Assembly (NCBI GenBank): GCA_026713745.1 | Contig: JAPONU010000094.1 | Location: forward strand, 1 to 6,644 | Length of the DNA stretch: 6,644 nucleotides | DNA from: a bacterium | GTDB lineage: Bacteria > Actinomycetota > Acidimicrobiia > Acidimicrobiales > CATQHL01 | Reading direction: 5' to 3' | Part shown: in pieces, positions 1 to 6,582 of the stretch | How positions within the stretch are numbered: the stretch's first letter is position 1 | Layout of the letters: every line of letters starts with the position of its first letter | Program-made: the position numbers and the translations under genes | The notes under the pieces: generated by a model | Database searches by the model: none | Seen by the model: only the letters and a program-made list of their open reading frames with translations | Told to the model about the DNA's origin: nothing

Positions 1-1643
1 ACTGCGGGAATGAACGAGACCGGCTGTTGCTGTCCCCCGTTGATCACGATGTTGGACGCGTAGAGATAGGTCCTGTCGCTCGTGTCGAGGATTGGATTGA
101 GACGGCCCGACAGGCCGGGAATGTGACCTGTCGCCTCAGGAAGAACGAGTGAACCCCCACCTCGTAGCGCTGCCAGTTCAATCGCAAGCCCCCGTTCTGC
201 CGGGATCCATTCGCGCTCGACATGTGCGGCACACCCCTCGGCGGCAGCGAACACCGTCAGAGGCAAGTGAACCGAGTGCAACTCGAGGCGCGCTTCTCCA
301 TTCCTGTCCGTGGATGACCGCTTCCATGTGTTGTTCGGGAACAGCGCCAAGACGTCCGCTCCCATGAGCGGCTCGCTGTCGCAGCGAACGGTGACGACGA
401 GAGCCGCCGGCCCGGAATCCGGCTCGGCGGCCGGAATCGTGAGACAGAGTTCGGAGTCGTCGATCAGCCGGAACCCGGGTTCCTTGCCCGTGAGTTCTCT
501 GGTCTCGCGGCGGATGATCGGGATGCCGTCGCCGCGCCGCTCCATGAAGTGACTCCGACCTCCGCTTCCCGCAATCTCTCCGACGTCCATCCTGCCGAGA
601 ACTGATGTCAGCACCTCGTTCCGGGTCGACTGCCGTTCTCCCATACTCGCGATCGTCAAGCTGTTCGGAAGAGAGCCTGGGGAGCAAAGCTCAAGCCGAT
701 CAGAGAAGATCGCCAGCCGGATGCGGCTTCCTTCGATCGAGTAGTCACGATGCACGACAGCGTTGACGAGACCCTCGAACAACGCCCGCACGCTGTATTC
801 CGGCAAGTCTTCCCGAGCGGGGGACTTTCGTGCGCCGACGCGCATGTTGCGCTCGGTGAACGCGAGTGCCTGCAATATCTGGCGGTTTACCGGCCCGCTG
901 ATCTCCTGCGCGTCGAACTGTCCGGATGCGCGATCGGTGCCCCGGTAACGGACAGCGCTGATGACTGCGGTCTTCAGAAACTGCTCTGGTCTCTCGGTGC
1001 AGATCAGGACGCCCGCGACGGTCGCCCGGGTGGCACCGTGTTCGTCAGTCCCGAGCAACCCGAGTTTGTGCAGTCCAAGTTCGGGGTCAGCCAAGCTCTC
1101 AGCACTCAGCAACGGCTTCCACAACTGCTGCTCGAGCGTGCCGAAGCCGGTACCGGGCACGGTCCGCTCGTCGAAGCCGCCGAACCGCGCCAGACCTCGC
1201 CTCTGCGCCAGTCGCAATCGTTCGTCCGGTGTCATCGGCTGTTTCGCACTACCCACCCGCACGAAGCTGCCGCCGGGGCTGTCATGCTGGGCGTCCCCTT
1301 CCGTGATCACCACGAGCAGGAATGACCGCTCGTCCAACTCCCTGCGGTACGTTTCTGCTCTGATCGCCGGCTTGACGGAGTCCCTGCAGATCTCCGTGAC
1401 GAGGCGCTCCACCGAATCCAAGCAGCCTCGGGACATGCCGGACACCTCACCGGTGTCGGCGACGCCGAGCAGGAGAACACCGCCGCGGGCATTCGCGAAA
1501 GCGGCGATCTCGTCCGCCCACACGTCGCGATTGGACCGGACGGGTTGATCGCCGTGGAATTCGACGCTCTTGAACTCCCAGCCGCTGTCCTCGCCCAGCC
1601 GCAGTTGGCGCCGGATCTCATCGTCGGTGTACGGCATCATCAT
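1..1643 (-). CDS. AlbA_2 / HATPase_c_4 ATP-binding protein (COG2865-like), 3' end cut by window
   Basis: The frame is open from an ATG at 1643 to the window edge: 547 codons, no stop. The start is well bounded because an in-frame TAG lies at 1653-1655, four codons upstream. Three ATGs follow in a row (1643, 1640, 1637), with no good Shine-Dalgarno. Residues about 14-135 match a Schlafen AlbA_2 nucleic-acid-binding domain (EFKS at 23-26, IAAFANARGGVLLLGV at 46-61). Residues about 280-400 match a divergent GHKL-type HATPase_c_4 domain, with the typical GLVNAVVHRDYS at 291-302, the RNEVL motif at 341-345 and ERRGDGI at 368-374. Residues 412-490 look like a small beta-sandwich, followed by a conserved-looking tail (GRLNPILDTSDRTYLY, 513-528). 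Proteins of this class are called predicted transcriptional regulators or ATP-binding proteins; the role is unproven and they recur in accessory and defence regions. Probably only a few tens of residues are missing. Family assignment is firm, function is not. Confidence 0.88.
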   Translation of the reverse strand, partial: MMMPYTDDEIRRQLRLGEDSGWEFKSVEFHGDQPVRSNRDVWADEIAAFANARGGVLLLGVADTGEVSGMSRGCLDSVERLVTEICRDSVKPAIRAETYRRELDERSFLLVVITEGDAQHDSPGGSFVRVGSAKQPMTPDERLRLAQRRGLARFGGFDERTVPGTGFGTLEQQLWKPLLSAESLADPELGLHKLGLLGTDEHGATRATVAGVLICTERPEQFLKTAVISAVRYRGTDRASGQFDAQEISGPVNRQILQALAFTERNMRVGARKSPAREDLPEYSVRALFEGLVNAVVHRDYSIEGSRIRLAIFSDRLELCSPGSLPNSLTIASMGERQSTRNEVLTSVLGRMDVGEIAGSGGRSHFMERRGDGIPIIRRETRELTGKEPGFRLIDDSELCLTIPAAEPDSGPAALVVTVRCDSEPLMGADVLALFPNNTWKRSSTDRNGEARLELHSVHLPLTVFAAAEGCAAHVEREWIPAERGLAIELAALRGGGSLVLPEATGHIPGLSGRLNPILDTSDRTYLYASNIVINGGQQQPVSFIPA

Positions 1644-1742
1644 CTTGCTGTGCTAGCAGCCGAGTTGGTTCTTGCCACCCTACCCGACACGTCCTCCGAC
1701 TCTCCCATCTAAGACACATCAGCAGGAGACTCCAGCAAGTTG

Positions 1743-1753
1743 GTGCAATGCAC
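1743..1753. promoter_or_regulatory. Short palindrome (GTGCA-A-TGCAC), possible operator
   Basis: Perfect 5-bp inverted arms around one central A, about 100 bp upstream of the ATP-binding protein start. The symmetry does not extend further. It could be a small operator, or chance in GC-rich DNA. I found no convincing -35/-10 pair beside it; TAGGGT on the minus strand nearer the gene is a possible -10 without a recognisable -35. Confidence 0.2.
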
Positions 1754-1786
1754 GCCATCCGGATCAGCCGCTCGCGGGCAGCCAAT

Positions 1787-1829
1787 GGCAACACTCCGTT
1801 GCCTGGCGCCGCCTGGGGAAGAGATCCCC
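1787..1829 (-). terminator. Tandem hairpins just past the MmgE/PrpD stop codon
   Basis: Two perfect stem-loops follow the TGA of the leftward MmgE/PrpD gene. The first is GGGGA-TCTCT-TCCCC on the minus strand (1815-1829, 5-bp stem, 5-nt loop), directly abutting the stop codon. The second is GGCAAC-GGAGT-GTTGCC (1787-1803, 6-bp stem, 5-nt loop). Neither has a U-tract, so this would be a terminator without a U-tail, or a 3'-end stabiliser. It would separate MmgE/PrpD transcription from the ATP-binding protein gene downstream on the same strand. Confidence 0.5.
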
Positions 1830-3215
1830 TCAGCGGGCGAGCAGGGCCGTGAAGTCCGCCGTCGCCAGGTCCGAACGGGCGAAGATCGCCGCGACGATGA
1901 CCTCAAGTTGATCCGGACCGATCACGCCGGCGGCGCAATCGGCGAGCTTCCGGAACATGTCGGCGTCGCTCATGGGGTTGGTCGTCGATCCCTTGAACGC
2001 ATCGACCGAGGTCCGCTCCCGGCTCCCGTCGGCGAACTGGACCTCCAGGGAGGCGCTCTCCACGCCACGGCCGGGGTCGGCAACGAACGTGACCGCCTCG
2101 CGGATATCCAGGATGGCGCTGTCGACCCGTGGTGCGGACCCCATCTCCCTCGCCGTGAAGCACCCGCGGTGCCAGGCGGCGGCGACGCAGTAGCTGCCGT
2201 CGAAGCGGGCCTGCTGATCGTCGGCGGGGACAGTGAACCGCCCGCGCCGGCTGCGGTTCACCTCGGCCACGAGCGGGGCGACCTCGAAGGTCATCGAGGC
2301 GACCTGTGAGCGCCTCTCCGGCGGCGTGCGGTCCCGGAGTTGCAGTGTGCAGTCAAGGGGGGCCTGGCTGATGGTCTCGGTGGGATAGCGCTTGAAGGCG
2401 ATGGGGCCGCAGATCCGCCAGTCGTCGCCGAGAGACTCCAGGGCACTCTCGATCCTTCCCGGATCGCGCTCGGCGACCGTCGCCAGCAGGCCGTGCTCGC
2501 CGTCGATCGCGGTCGAGGGGGCGGTGAAGCCCCGACGCGCCAGGCCGGCGGCGGTGAACCCGCTGCGGGCGGCGTCGCCGATGCGGTAGGGGTGGACGTC
2601 GGTTCCGAGAACCTCCAGCGGACCGGCGCCGCCGAGCGCGGCGAGGCCCAGCGCGTTGGCCGTGCGCTCGGTGTCCAACCCCAGGATCACGGAACAACCC
2701 GCCGCGGCCCCGACAGCGCCCGCGGCGACAGCCGGGTTGAATCCGCGCTCGTAGTGCGCTGCCATCAGCATCGTCGCCACCGCCAACTCGACCTCGATGC
2801 CGAGGGCCAGCGCCGCGAGCGCATCGGCCAGCGAGGCGCCCGACAACTCGGCCGTCGCCTGCACGGCCGGCCAAACCGGCGCCGTGGGGTGCACGAACGC
2901 CTCGACGTGGGTCTCGTTGAAGTCCAACACCTCGAGCATCGCCCCGTTCACCAGGGCGGCCCGGTCGCCGCTGGTGGGGTCCCCGTGCCAGAGCAGGCGG
3001 GCCGCACCACCCGCGACGCCGTCGATCGCCCATTCCCGCAGCCGCTCGACAGCGGGATGATCGTGCCCGGCAACCGACGCCGCCGCCGCGTTCAGCAGCA
3101 GCCGGCGAGCCTGACGCACAACCGGTTCTGGCAGCGGCTCCGCACGCCCTCCGGCGAGGAAACGGGCCAACCGGCTCGTCACGCTCTCGGGCAATGGCGG
3201 GAGAGTGGGCACCAT
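1830..3215 (-). CDS. MmgE/PrpD family protein
   Basis: 461 residues, a normal length for the MmgE/PrpD superfamily (2-methylcitrate dehydratase, cis-aconitate decarboxylase, iminodisuccinate epimerase). It is probably cytosolic, with no signal peptide or membrane segment. The N-terminal helical domain covers about 10-265 and the smaller C-terminal domain about 270-445. Family landmarks are LDFNETHVEAFVHP (97-110), a Gly/Ala-rich helix ending in ILGLD (177-181), IGDAARSGF (212-220), RGFTAP (228-233), FKRYP (274-278), ARFDGSYCVAAA (336-347) and NPMSDADMFRK (413-423). By eye against human ACOD1, D98, T102, H109 and K275 are kept. The expected HPTG histidine is N160, the expected lysine before the IGxAA segment is H208, and the CCxxTH histidine is Q284, so a classical dehydratase or decarboxylase activity is uncertain. 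The ATG at 3215 has no Shine-Dalgarno; a TAGCAT box fits leaderless transcription. It is divergent from the flavoprotein gene, which may share its pathway. Family sure, substrate unknown. Confidence 0.93.
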   Translation of the reverse strand: MVPTLPPLPESVTSRLARFLAGGRAEPLPEPVVRQARRLLLNAAAASVAGHDHPAVERLREWAIDGVAGGAARLLWHGDPTSGDRAALVNGAMLEVLDFNETHVEAFVHPTAPVWPAVQATAELSGASLADALAALALGIEVELAVATMLMAAHYERGFNPAVAAGAVGAAAGCSVILGLDTERTANALGLAALGGAGPLEVLGTDVHPYRIGDAARSGFTAAGLARRGFTAPSTAIDGEHGLLATVAERDPGRIESALESLGDDWRICGPIAFKRYPTETISQAPLDCTLQLRDRTPPERRSQVASMTFEVAPLVAEVNRSRRGRFTVPADDQQARFDGSYCVAAAWHRGCFTAREMGSAPRVDSAILDIREAVTFVADPGRGVESASLEVQFADGSRERTSVDAFKGSTTNPMSDADMFRKLADCAAGVIGPDQLEVIVAAIFARSDLATADFTALLAR

Positions 3216-3221
3216 CGGCCA

Positions 3222-3227
3222 ATGCTA
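3222..3227 (-). promoter_or_regulatory. Candidate -10 box (TAGCAT) for leaderless MmgE/PrpD transcript
   Basis: On the minus strand TAGCAT fits the actinobacterial TANNNT -10 consensus. Its last T lies 7 nt before the A of the ATG at 3215, so transcription would begin at or next to the start codon. This agrees with the absence of a Shine-Dalgarno sequence. No clear TTGACA-like -35 is seen 16-18 nt upstream, which is common in such promoters. Confidence 0.4.
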
Positions 3228-3348
3228 CGGTCGCTCATCCGGCACCGCCGGTAAGCGAACGCGGGAAACCGCACGAGTCCGCCGCCGGTGGCTCCCGGCA
3301 GCCGGGTGCGGCCCGGCACGGAAGGCAGAGCGGAGCAGTGGGTCGAAC

Positions 3349-3359
3349 GAACCGGGTTC
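3349..3359. repeat. Inverted repeat GAACC-G-GGTTC, possible operator
   Basis: Perfect 5-bp arms around one G, near the middle of the divergent intergenic region. The half-site with its context, GGGTTCT (3354-3360), recurs at 3444-3450, 90 bp closer to the flavoprotein start. That is the kind of arrangement a local repressor could use to control both genes, but the motif is short and no regulator gene is in the window. Confidence 0.25.
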
Positions 3360-3437
3360 TGCAGTCTGCGGCTGCGGGCTTCGCGCCGCGCATCGGAGGC
3401 TGACCGGACCGTGAGACCCCTCGAGTCGGATGCGCGA

Positions 3438-3452
3438 GTTCTCGGGTTCTCG
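3438..3452 (+). repeat. Direct repeat GTTCTCG x2, 8-bp period
   Basis: GTTCTCG at 3438-3444 and again at 3446-3452, one base apart, 36-50 bp upstream of the flavoprotein start codon. It could be a regulator-binding site close to the promoter, or chance. Confidence 0.2.
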
Positions 3453-3476
3453 ACCACCGGTCCGGCGCCGATGATC

Positions 3477-3482
3477 GGAGGG
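3477..3482 (+). promoter_or_regulatory. Shine-Dalgarno site of the flavoprotein gene
   Basis: GGAGGG; the GGAGG core ends 6 nt before the ATG at 3488. This strongly supports that start and contrasts with the divergent partner, which has no ribosome site. Confidence 0.8.
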
Positions 3483-3487
3483 AACCC

Positions 3488-5119
3488 ATGAAGTCACCGG
3501 ACTGCGATCTCCTCTGCATCGGGGGTGGGCTCGGTGGGCTCGCCGCCGCTCTGCGTGCGGCCGACGCCGGACTCGAGGCGCTCGTCGTCGAGAAGTCGCC
3601 GCTCATCGGGGGTGTGGCCGCCTACAGCGGCGGCGTGGTGTGGGTCGGCAACAACCACCTGCAGCGGCGCGCCGGCCTCACCGACAGCGCGACCGACACC
3701 ACCCGGTACCTGCGTTGGGTCGCACGTGACGCCGGCACCTTCGACGAGGAACTGCTGGCCACGTTCGTCCGCCGCGCCCCCGAGGCCGTGGAGTACTTCA
3801 GCCGCCTCGGCGTTCGATTCCAGAGCACCGGGCTGGGCGACCAGTACCACCCCGACGCCCCGGGATCGGTGCCGGGTGGCCGCATCCTGGAGGTCACCGT
3901 CGACGGCGATGACCTCGGGCCGTGGCGGGACCGGTGCCGCAGCTCACCCCACTTCCGCCTCCTCGGCCTGACCCACGACGAGGTGCGCCGAGCCGGCGGT
4001 GACCTGGTCGCGGGTGACGTTCTGGCCGAGTTGCACCGGCAACGCCGCGAGAGCGACTTCTGGACCTGGGGTCCGGGACTGTCCGCCTCCTTCGCCGCCG
4101 CGGCCCTCGTGCAGCGGGGAGTGCCGATCCTGCTTGAGGCGCGCTGCGTCGAACTGGTCCGCAGCGGGGACCGGGTCTCCGGGGCCGTCGTGGAGGTGGG
4201 GGGCGAACGCCGGGAGATCCGCGCCCGGCGGGGCGTGTTGATCGCCACCGGCAGCTACGGCAACGCCCCGTACGCCGCCGATGTGGAGGGCCTGCCGGAA
4301 GTGTTCGAGGCCTCCCCGCCGGTGCTCGACGGCGACGCCTTGGCGCTCGTCGAACCCGCGGGAGCCGCCCGGGCACGAGCCGGGCAGGCGTTCACGATCT
4401 TCGGCTACGAGAGCCCGACCGAGCGCCATCCCGGGACCGAGCTGCCGCTGCACCGCGAGCTGTCACGGGCACTCGGGCTGCCCCACGCCATCGTCGTGAA
4501 CCGGACGGGCAGACGCTTCGGCGACGAGAGCTTCTACGGGTTCCTGCTGCGGGCCGTGAAGCAACGCGACGCCGGCGGGCGGTTCCCGAACTATCCCTGC
4601 TACCTCATCGGCGATGACCGCTACCGCACCCGCTACCGGCTCGGTGACGGCGACGAATGGCCTGCCGATCTGGCGCAGGCGACCCGGCTCGACGATCTGG
4701 CCGGCGCGCTCGGCGTCGACGCCAACGGCCTCATCGACCAGGTCGCCGCCTTCAACGACGGCGCCGAGGAGGGGAACGACCCGGCATTCGGCCGCGGCAC
4801 GCTCCCTTACAGCCGGCTGCGGGCGGGTGATCCCAACCAGTCGCCCAATCCGAACCTGGGCTCGCTGCGGGAGCCGCCCTTCTGGGGTCTGCCGCTGAAG
4901 CTGCTGGGCACCGGCATCTACTCCACGGGACTGCTGATCAACACCAACGCGCAGGTGCTGACCGAGGATCGTCGCCCCATCGGCGGCCTGTACGCCACGG
5001 GCAACGCCGCCGCCTACACCGAACAGCCCGCCTACGTCGGCGGCCTCGCCAACGCCCGCGCCATTACGTACGCCTACCTCGCCGCAACCCATGCGGCATC
5101 GTCTCGTACCCGGCAGTGA
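3488..5119 (+). CDS. FAD-dependent oxidoreductase, FAD_binding_2 / 3-ketosteroid-dehydrogenase-like
   Basis: 543 residues, within the usual KstD-like range. It is probably cytosolic: the protein starts straight into the dinucleotide fold, with no signal peptide. The FAD Rossmann motif is IGGGLGGLAAALRAADAG (11-28), with the ribose-binding acidic residue E35 in VVEK. SGGVVWVGNNHL (47-58) resembles the KstD SGGxxW segment; DQYHPDAPGS (118-127) and NRTGRRFGDESFY (338-350) are typical of the group. The second FAD-contact block is IGGLYATGNAAA (498-509). AYVGGLANARAITYAYLAATH (515-535) corresponds to the KstD tail that begins YPGAG. Y516 aligns with the KstD catalytic tyrosine, but the following residues differ and the GTKGG-like segment reads YSTGLL (478-483). 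The HGxNRxGG motif of succinate dehydrogenase and L-aspartate oxidase is absent. Expected chemistry is FAD-dependent alpha,beta-dehydrogenation or the reverse reduction; a steroid substrate is not assured. The GGAGGG site fixes the start. Confidence 0.93.
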   Translation: MKSPDCDLLCIGGGLGGLAAALRAADAGLEALVVEKSPLIGGVAAYSGGVVWVGNNHLQRRAGLTDSATDTTRYLRWVARDAGTFDEELLATFVRRAPEAVEYFSRLGVRFQSTGLGDQYHPDAPGSVPGGRILEVTVDGDDLGPWRDRCRSSPHFRLLGLTHDEVRRAGGDLVAGDVLAELHRQRRESDFWTWGPGLSASFAAAALVQRGVPILLEARCVELVRSGDRVSGAVVEVGGERREIRARRGVLIATGSYGNAPYAADVEGLPEVFEASPPVLDGDALALVEPAGAARARAGQAFTIFGYESPTERHPGTELPLHRELSRALGLPHAIVVNRTGRRFGDESFYGFLLRAVKQRDAGGRFPNYPCYLIGDDRYRTRYRLGDGDEWPADLAQATRLDDLAGALGVDANGLIDQVAAFNDGAEEGNDPAFGRGTLPYSRLRAGDPNQSPNPNLGSLREPPFWGLPLKLLGTGIYSTGLLINTNAQVLTEDRRPIGGLYATGNAAAYTEQPAYVGGLANARAITYAYLAATHAASSRTRQ

Positions 5120-5128
5120 GCAACGGAA

Positions 5129-5161
5129 AGAGCCGCAGCAAGCAGCCGGATGGCTCTATTT
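5129..5161. terminator. Bidirectional hairpin between convergent genes
   Basis: AGAGCC (5129-5134) pairs with GGCTCT (5152-5157) across a 17-nt loop. On the plus strand the stem is followed by ATTT, 10 nt after the flavoprotein stop. On the minus strand it is followed by TTTCC, downstream of the methyltransferase stop. Position between two converging genes suits a shared terminator. The stem is short and the loop long, so the strength is doubtful. Confidence 0.4.
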
Positions 5162-5209
5162 CGATAATCTCCTGGTACCGGCGGATGGAGGTGTCGGGGG
5201 TCGTCCCGG

Positions 5210-6568
5210 TCACGTTGCTCGCCCAGGCCAGCGCAGGAGTAGGACCTCTTCGCGGAGTTGTTCTCCTGTTGCGGTGGCGAGGCGCGTGCGGAAGAGGTCG
5301 ATGCCCTCCACCTCGTAGCCGGCGGTACGCGCCACATCGGCCAAGAGTTCGCCGGTGCGGATCATGACGCGCAAATAGGAAGCCTGGTCGCCGACAACGT
5401 ATGCGAGGCGAGCCCCGGGCTTGAGGATCCTGCTGAGACTGCCGAAGTGGCGTGCCATCCCTCCGAAATACAGACGTGTTACCCGGTGGTACATGCGCTC
5501 GAACCCCGATGTCTTGCCCAACGCGATCCGCCGCTCTTCGATGGCATCGGCGATCTCGTTCACCTCGCTGTCCGCCGCCAGCCACGCGTCGTCGTCGTCG
5601 ACCTTGTAGACACCCCTGGTATTCGACCGCAGGAGGCGCCGCTTGGTCTCACGCAGTTCGGGCCGCGCGTTCATCATCCCAAGAAGGACCGACTCCAGCC
5701 GCACCGTCCTCGTGTAGTCCTTCTCGTTCGGATAGGGCGGCGAGCAGATCACGGCCTCGACAGTGGCGCGCTCGAGACCGGCGCCCAGGACGCGGGCGTC
5801 GCCGCCGCTCACGACCGTCGGCGTGCTGTCTCGGGGCGCCAGCAGTCGGAGATCATCGGCCATGGCGCGCACCTGCTCCAACCACGGCCCCACGACGGGC
5901 GCATCGGCCTTGACCGCACCGACGCCGACCTCCGGCCCGAATCGCAGGTTGCCGACCTGCGACGGGAGGATCTTCGCCAGCGCGACGCGCTCGTGTCCCG
6001 AGTACGCCGGATCGTGCTCGCCGTCGAGAGCCTCAACGAGGACCAAGCTCTTGTGCAGCGGCAGCGGGCTGATTGAGTTCCGCAGCAGGAGCTTGAATGC
6101 CTCCGGCCCCGGCGTGCGAAGCCGCGCTCCGTCGGGTATCTCCCCCGTCGCCCCGTCGGTAAACCCGTCAGCCTCCAGTAGTGCCAGCGCCTTGTCGGCG
6201 ACCAGCGCCGCGTGCGCCATCAATCGGTCGGGGTCAGGACTCCAGTCCACCTTCGTTGCGGCAGCCAGGCGGGCCATGGGGAGAGCCTCGACACCACGAC
6301 TCGGGATCCCCAACTTCTTCGCCTCGACGACCGTGGTGCCCGTCCCGCAGAAGGGATCCAGCAGGATCGATGACTCGTCGAGCCCAAACCGCTCCGCATA
6401 GCTGCGCACCAGATGCGGCGGGAACGACAGGACGAAGCGGTACCAGCCGTGCGCGGGCGCATCGGCGGGTAGAAGATTGTTCATCGCCCCGTTCGTCCGG
6501 GGACTACCAGGTCGCCCCACGCCTCGCAAACTACACCATTGTGAGCTTTCCGGGAACGGGACCATCAT
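5210..6568 (-). CDS. Amino-group DNA methyltransferase (N4-cytosine/N6-adenine type)
   Basis: 452 residues from the ATG at 6568, chosen because AGGAGG lies 8 nt upstream. The frame stays open upstream with a TTG at 6598; another ATG at 6484 begins where the domain-like sequence starts (NNLLPADAPAHGWYRFVLSFPPH). The AdoMet-binding motif I is DPFCGTGTTVVEAKKLG (71-87). The catalytic motif IV is CSPPYPNEKDYTR (275-287), preceded by GGDARVL (255-261). SPPY favours N4-cytosine methylation but does not prove it. The C-terminal strand-helix pattern GARLAYVVGDQASYL (385-399) completes the fold. Motif I precedes IV by about 200 residues, the reverse of the usual beta-class order; the segment between (about 110-250) may hold target recognition. 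It acts on chromosomal DNA. No endonuclease is visible, so it may be solitary or have its partner beyond 6644. It is convergent with the flavoprotein gene. Confidence 0.9.
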   Translation of the reverse strand: MMVPFPESSQWCSLRGVGRPGSPRTNGAMNNLLPADAPAHGWYRFVLSFPPHLVRSYAERFGLDESSILLDPFCGTGTTVVEAKKLGIPSRGVEALPMARLAAATKVDWSPDPDRLMAHAALVADKALALLEADGFTDGATGEIPDGARLRTPGPEAFKLLLRNSISPLPLHKSLVLVEALDGEHDPAYSGHERVALAKILPSQVGNLRFGPEVGVGAVKADAPVVGPWLEQVRAMADDLRLLAPRDSTPTVVSGGDARVLGAGLERATVEAVICSPPYPNEKDYTRTVRLESVLLGMMNARPELRETKRRLLRSNTRGVYKVDDDDAWLAADSEVNEIADAIEERRIALGKTSGFERMYHRVTRLYFGGMARHFGSLSRILKPGARLAYVVGDQASYLRVMIRTGELLADVARTAGYEVEGIDLFRTRLATATGEQLREEVLLLRWPGRAT

Positions 6569-6576
6569 GATCGCTT

Positions 6577-6582
6577 CCTCCT
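6577..6582 (-). promoter_or_regulatory. Strong Shine-Dalgarno site of the DNA methyltransferase gene
   Basis: AGGAGG on the minus strand, 8 nt before the ATG at 6568 and 11 nt before the adjacent ATG at 6565. It decides the start in favour of 6568 over the TTG at 6598 and over the internal ATG at 6484, which has only a weak ACGGGG upstream. Confidence 0.8.

Larger units (their letters stand above)
3216..3487. promoter_or_regulatory. Divergent intergenic region between MmgE/PrpD and flavoprotein genes
   Basis: 272 bp with no convincing gene. The short frames that cross it read through the MmgE/PrpD start and lack ribosome sites. It must hold the promoters of both flanking genes. Visible elements are the TAGCAT box near 3222, an inverted repeat at 3349-3359, a direct repeat at 3438-3452 and the Shine-Dalgarno at 3477-3482. 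I could not identify a -35/-10 pair for the rightward gene. Confidence 0.6.

Noticed and set aside
178..687. A 169-codon minus-strand frame within the ATP-binding protein gene
   Set aside because: It is an out-of-frame product, rich in Arg and Gly. The true frame contains the RNEVL and ERRGDGI motifs and continues through.
750..1548. Overlapping plus-strand frames of about 190 codons opposite the ATP-binding protein
   Set aside because: The minus strand here encodes an unbroken AlbA_2/HATPase protein; the plus-strand products are low-complexity.
1651..1658. TGCTAGCA 8-bp palindrome just upstream of the ATP-binding protein start
   Set aside because: Short, and equally explained by chance; it contains the in-frame TAG and a poor TAGCAC -10 candidate lacking the final T.
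2340..3254. A 304-codon plus-strand open frame opposite the MmgE/PrpD gene
   Set aside because: It is Gly/Arg-rich with no family motif and is exactly antisense to a gene with clear family landmarks. Long antisense frames are expected in GC-rich DNA.
5584..5603. GTC-repeat microsatellite (four tandem units)
   Set aside because: It simply encodes an Asp run (DDDD) in the methyltransferase, too short to suggest phase variation.
5258..6076. A 272-codon plus-strand open frame opposite the DNA methyltransferase
   Set aside because: No recognisable domain and no ribosome site; the opposite strand carries methyltransferase motifs I and IV.
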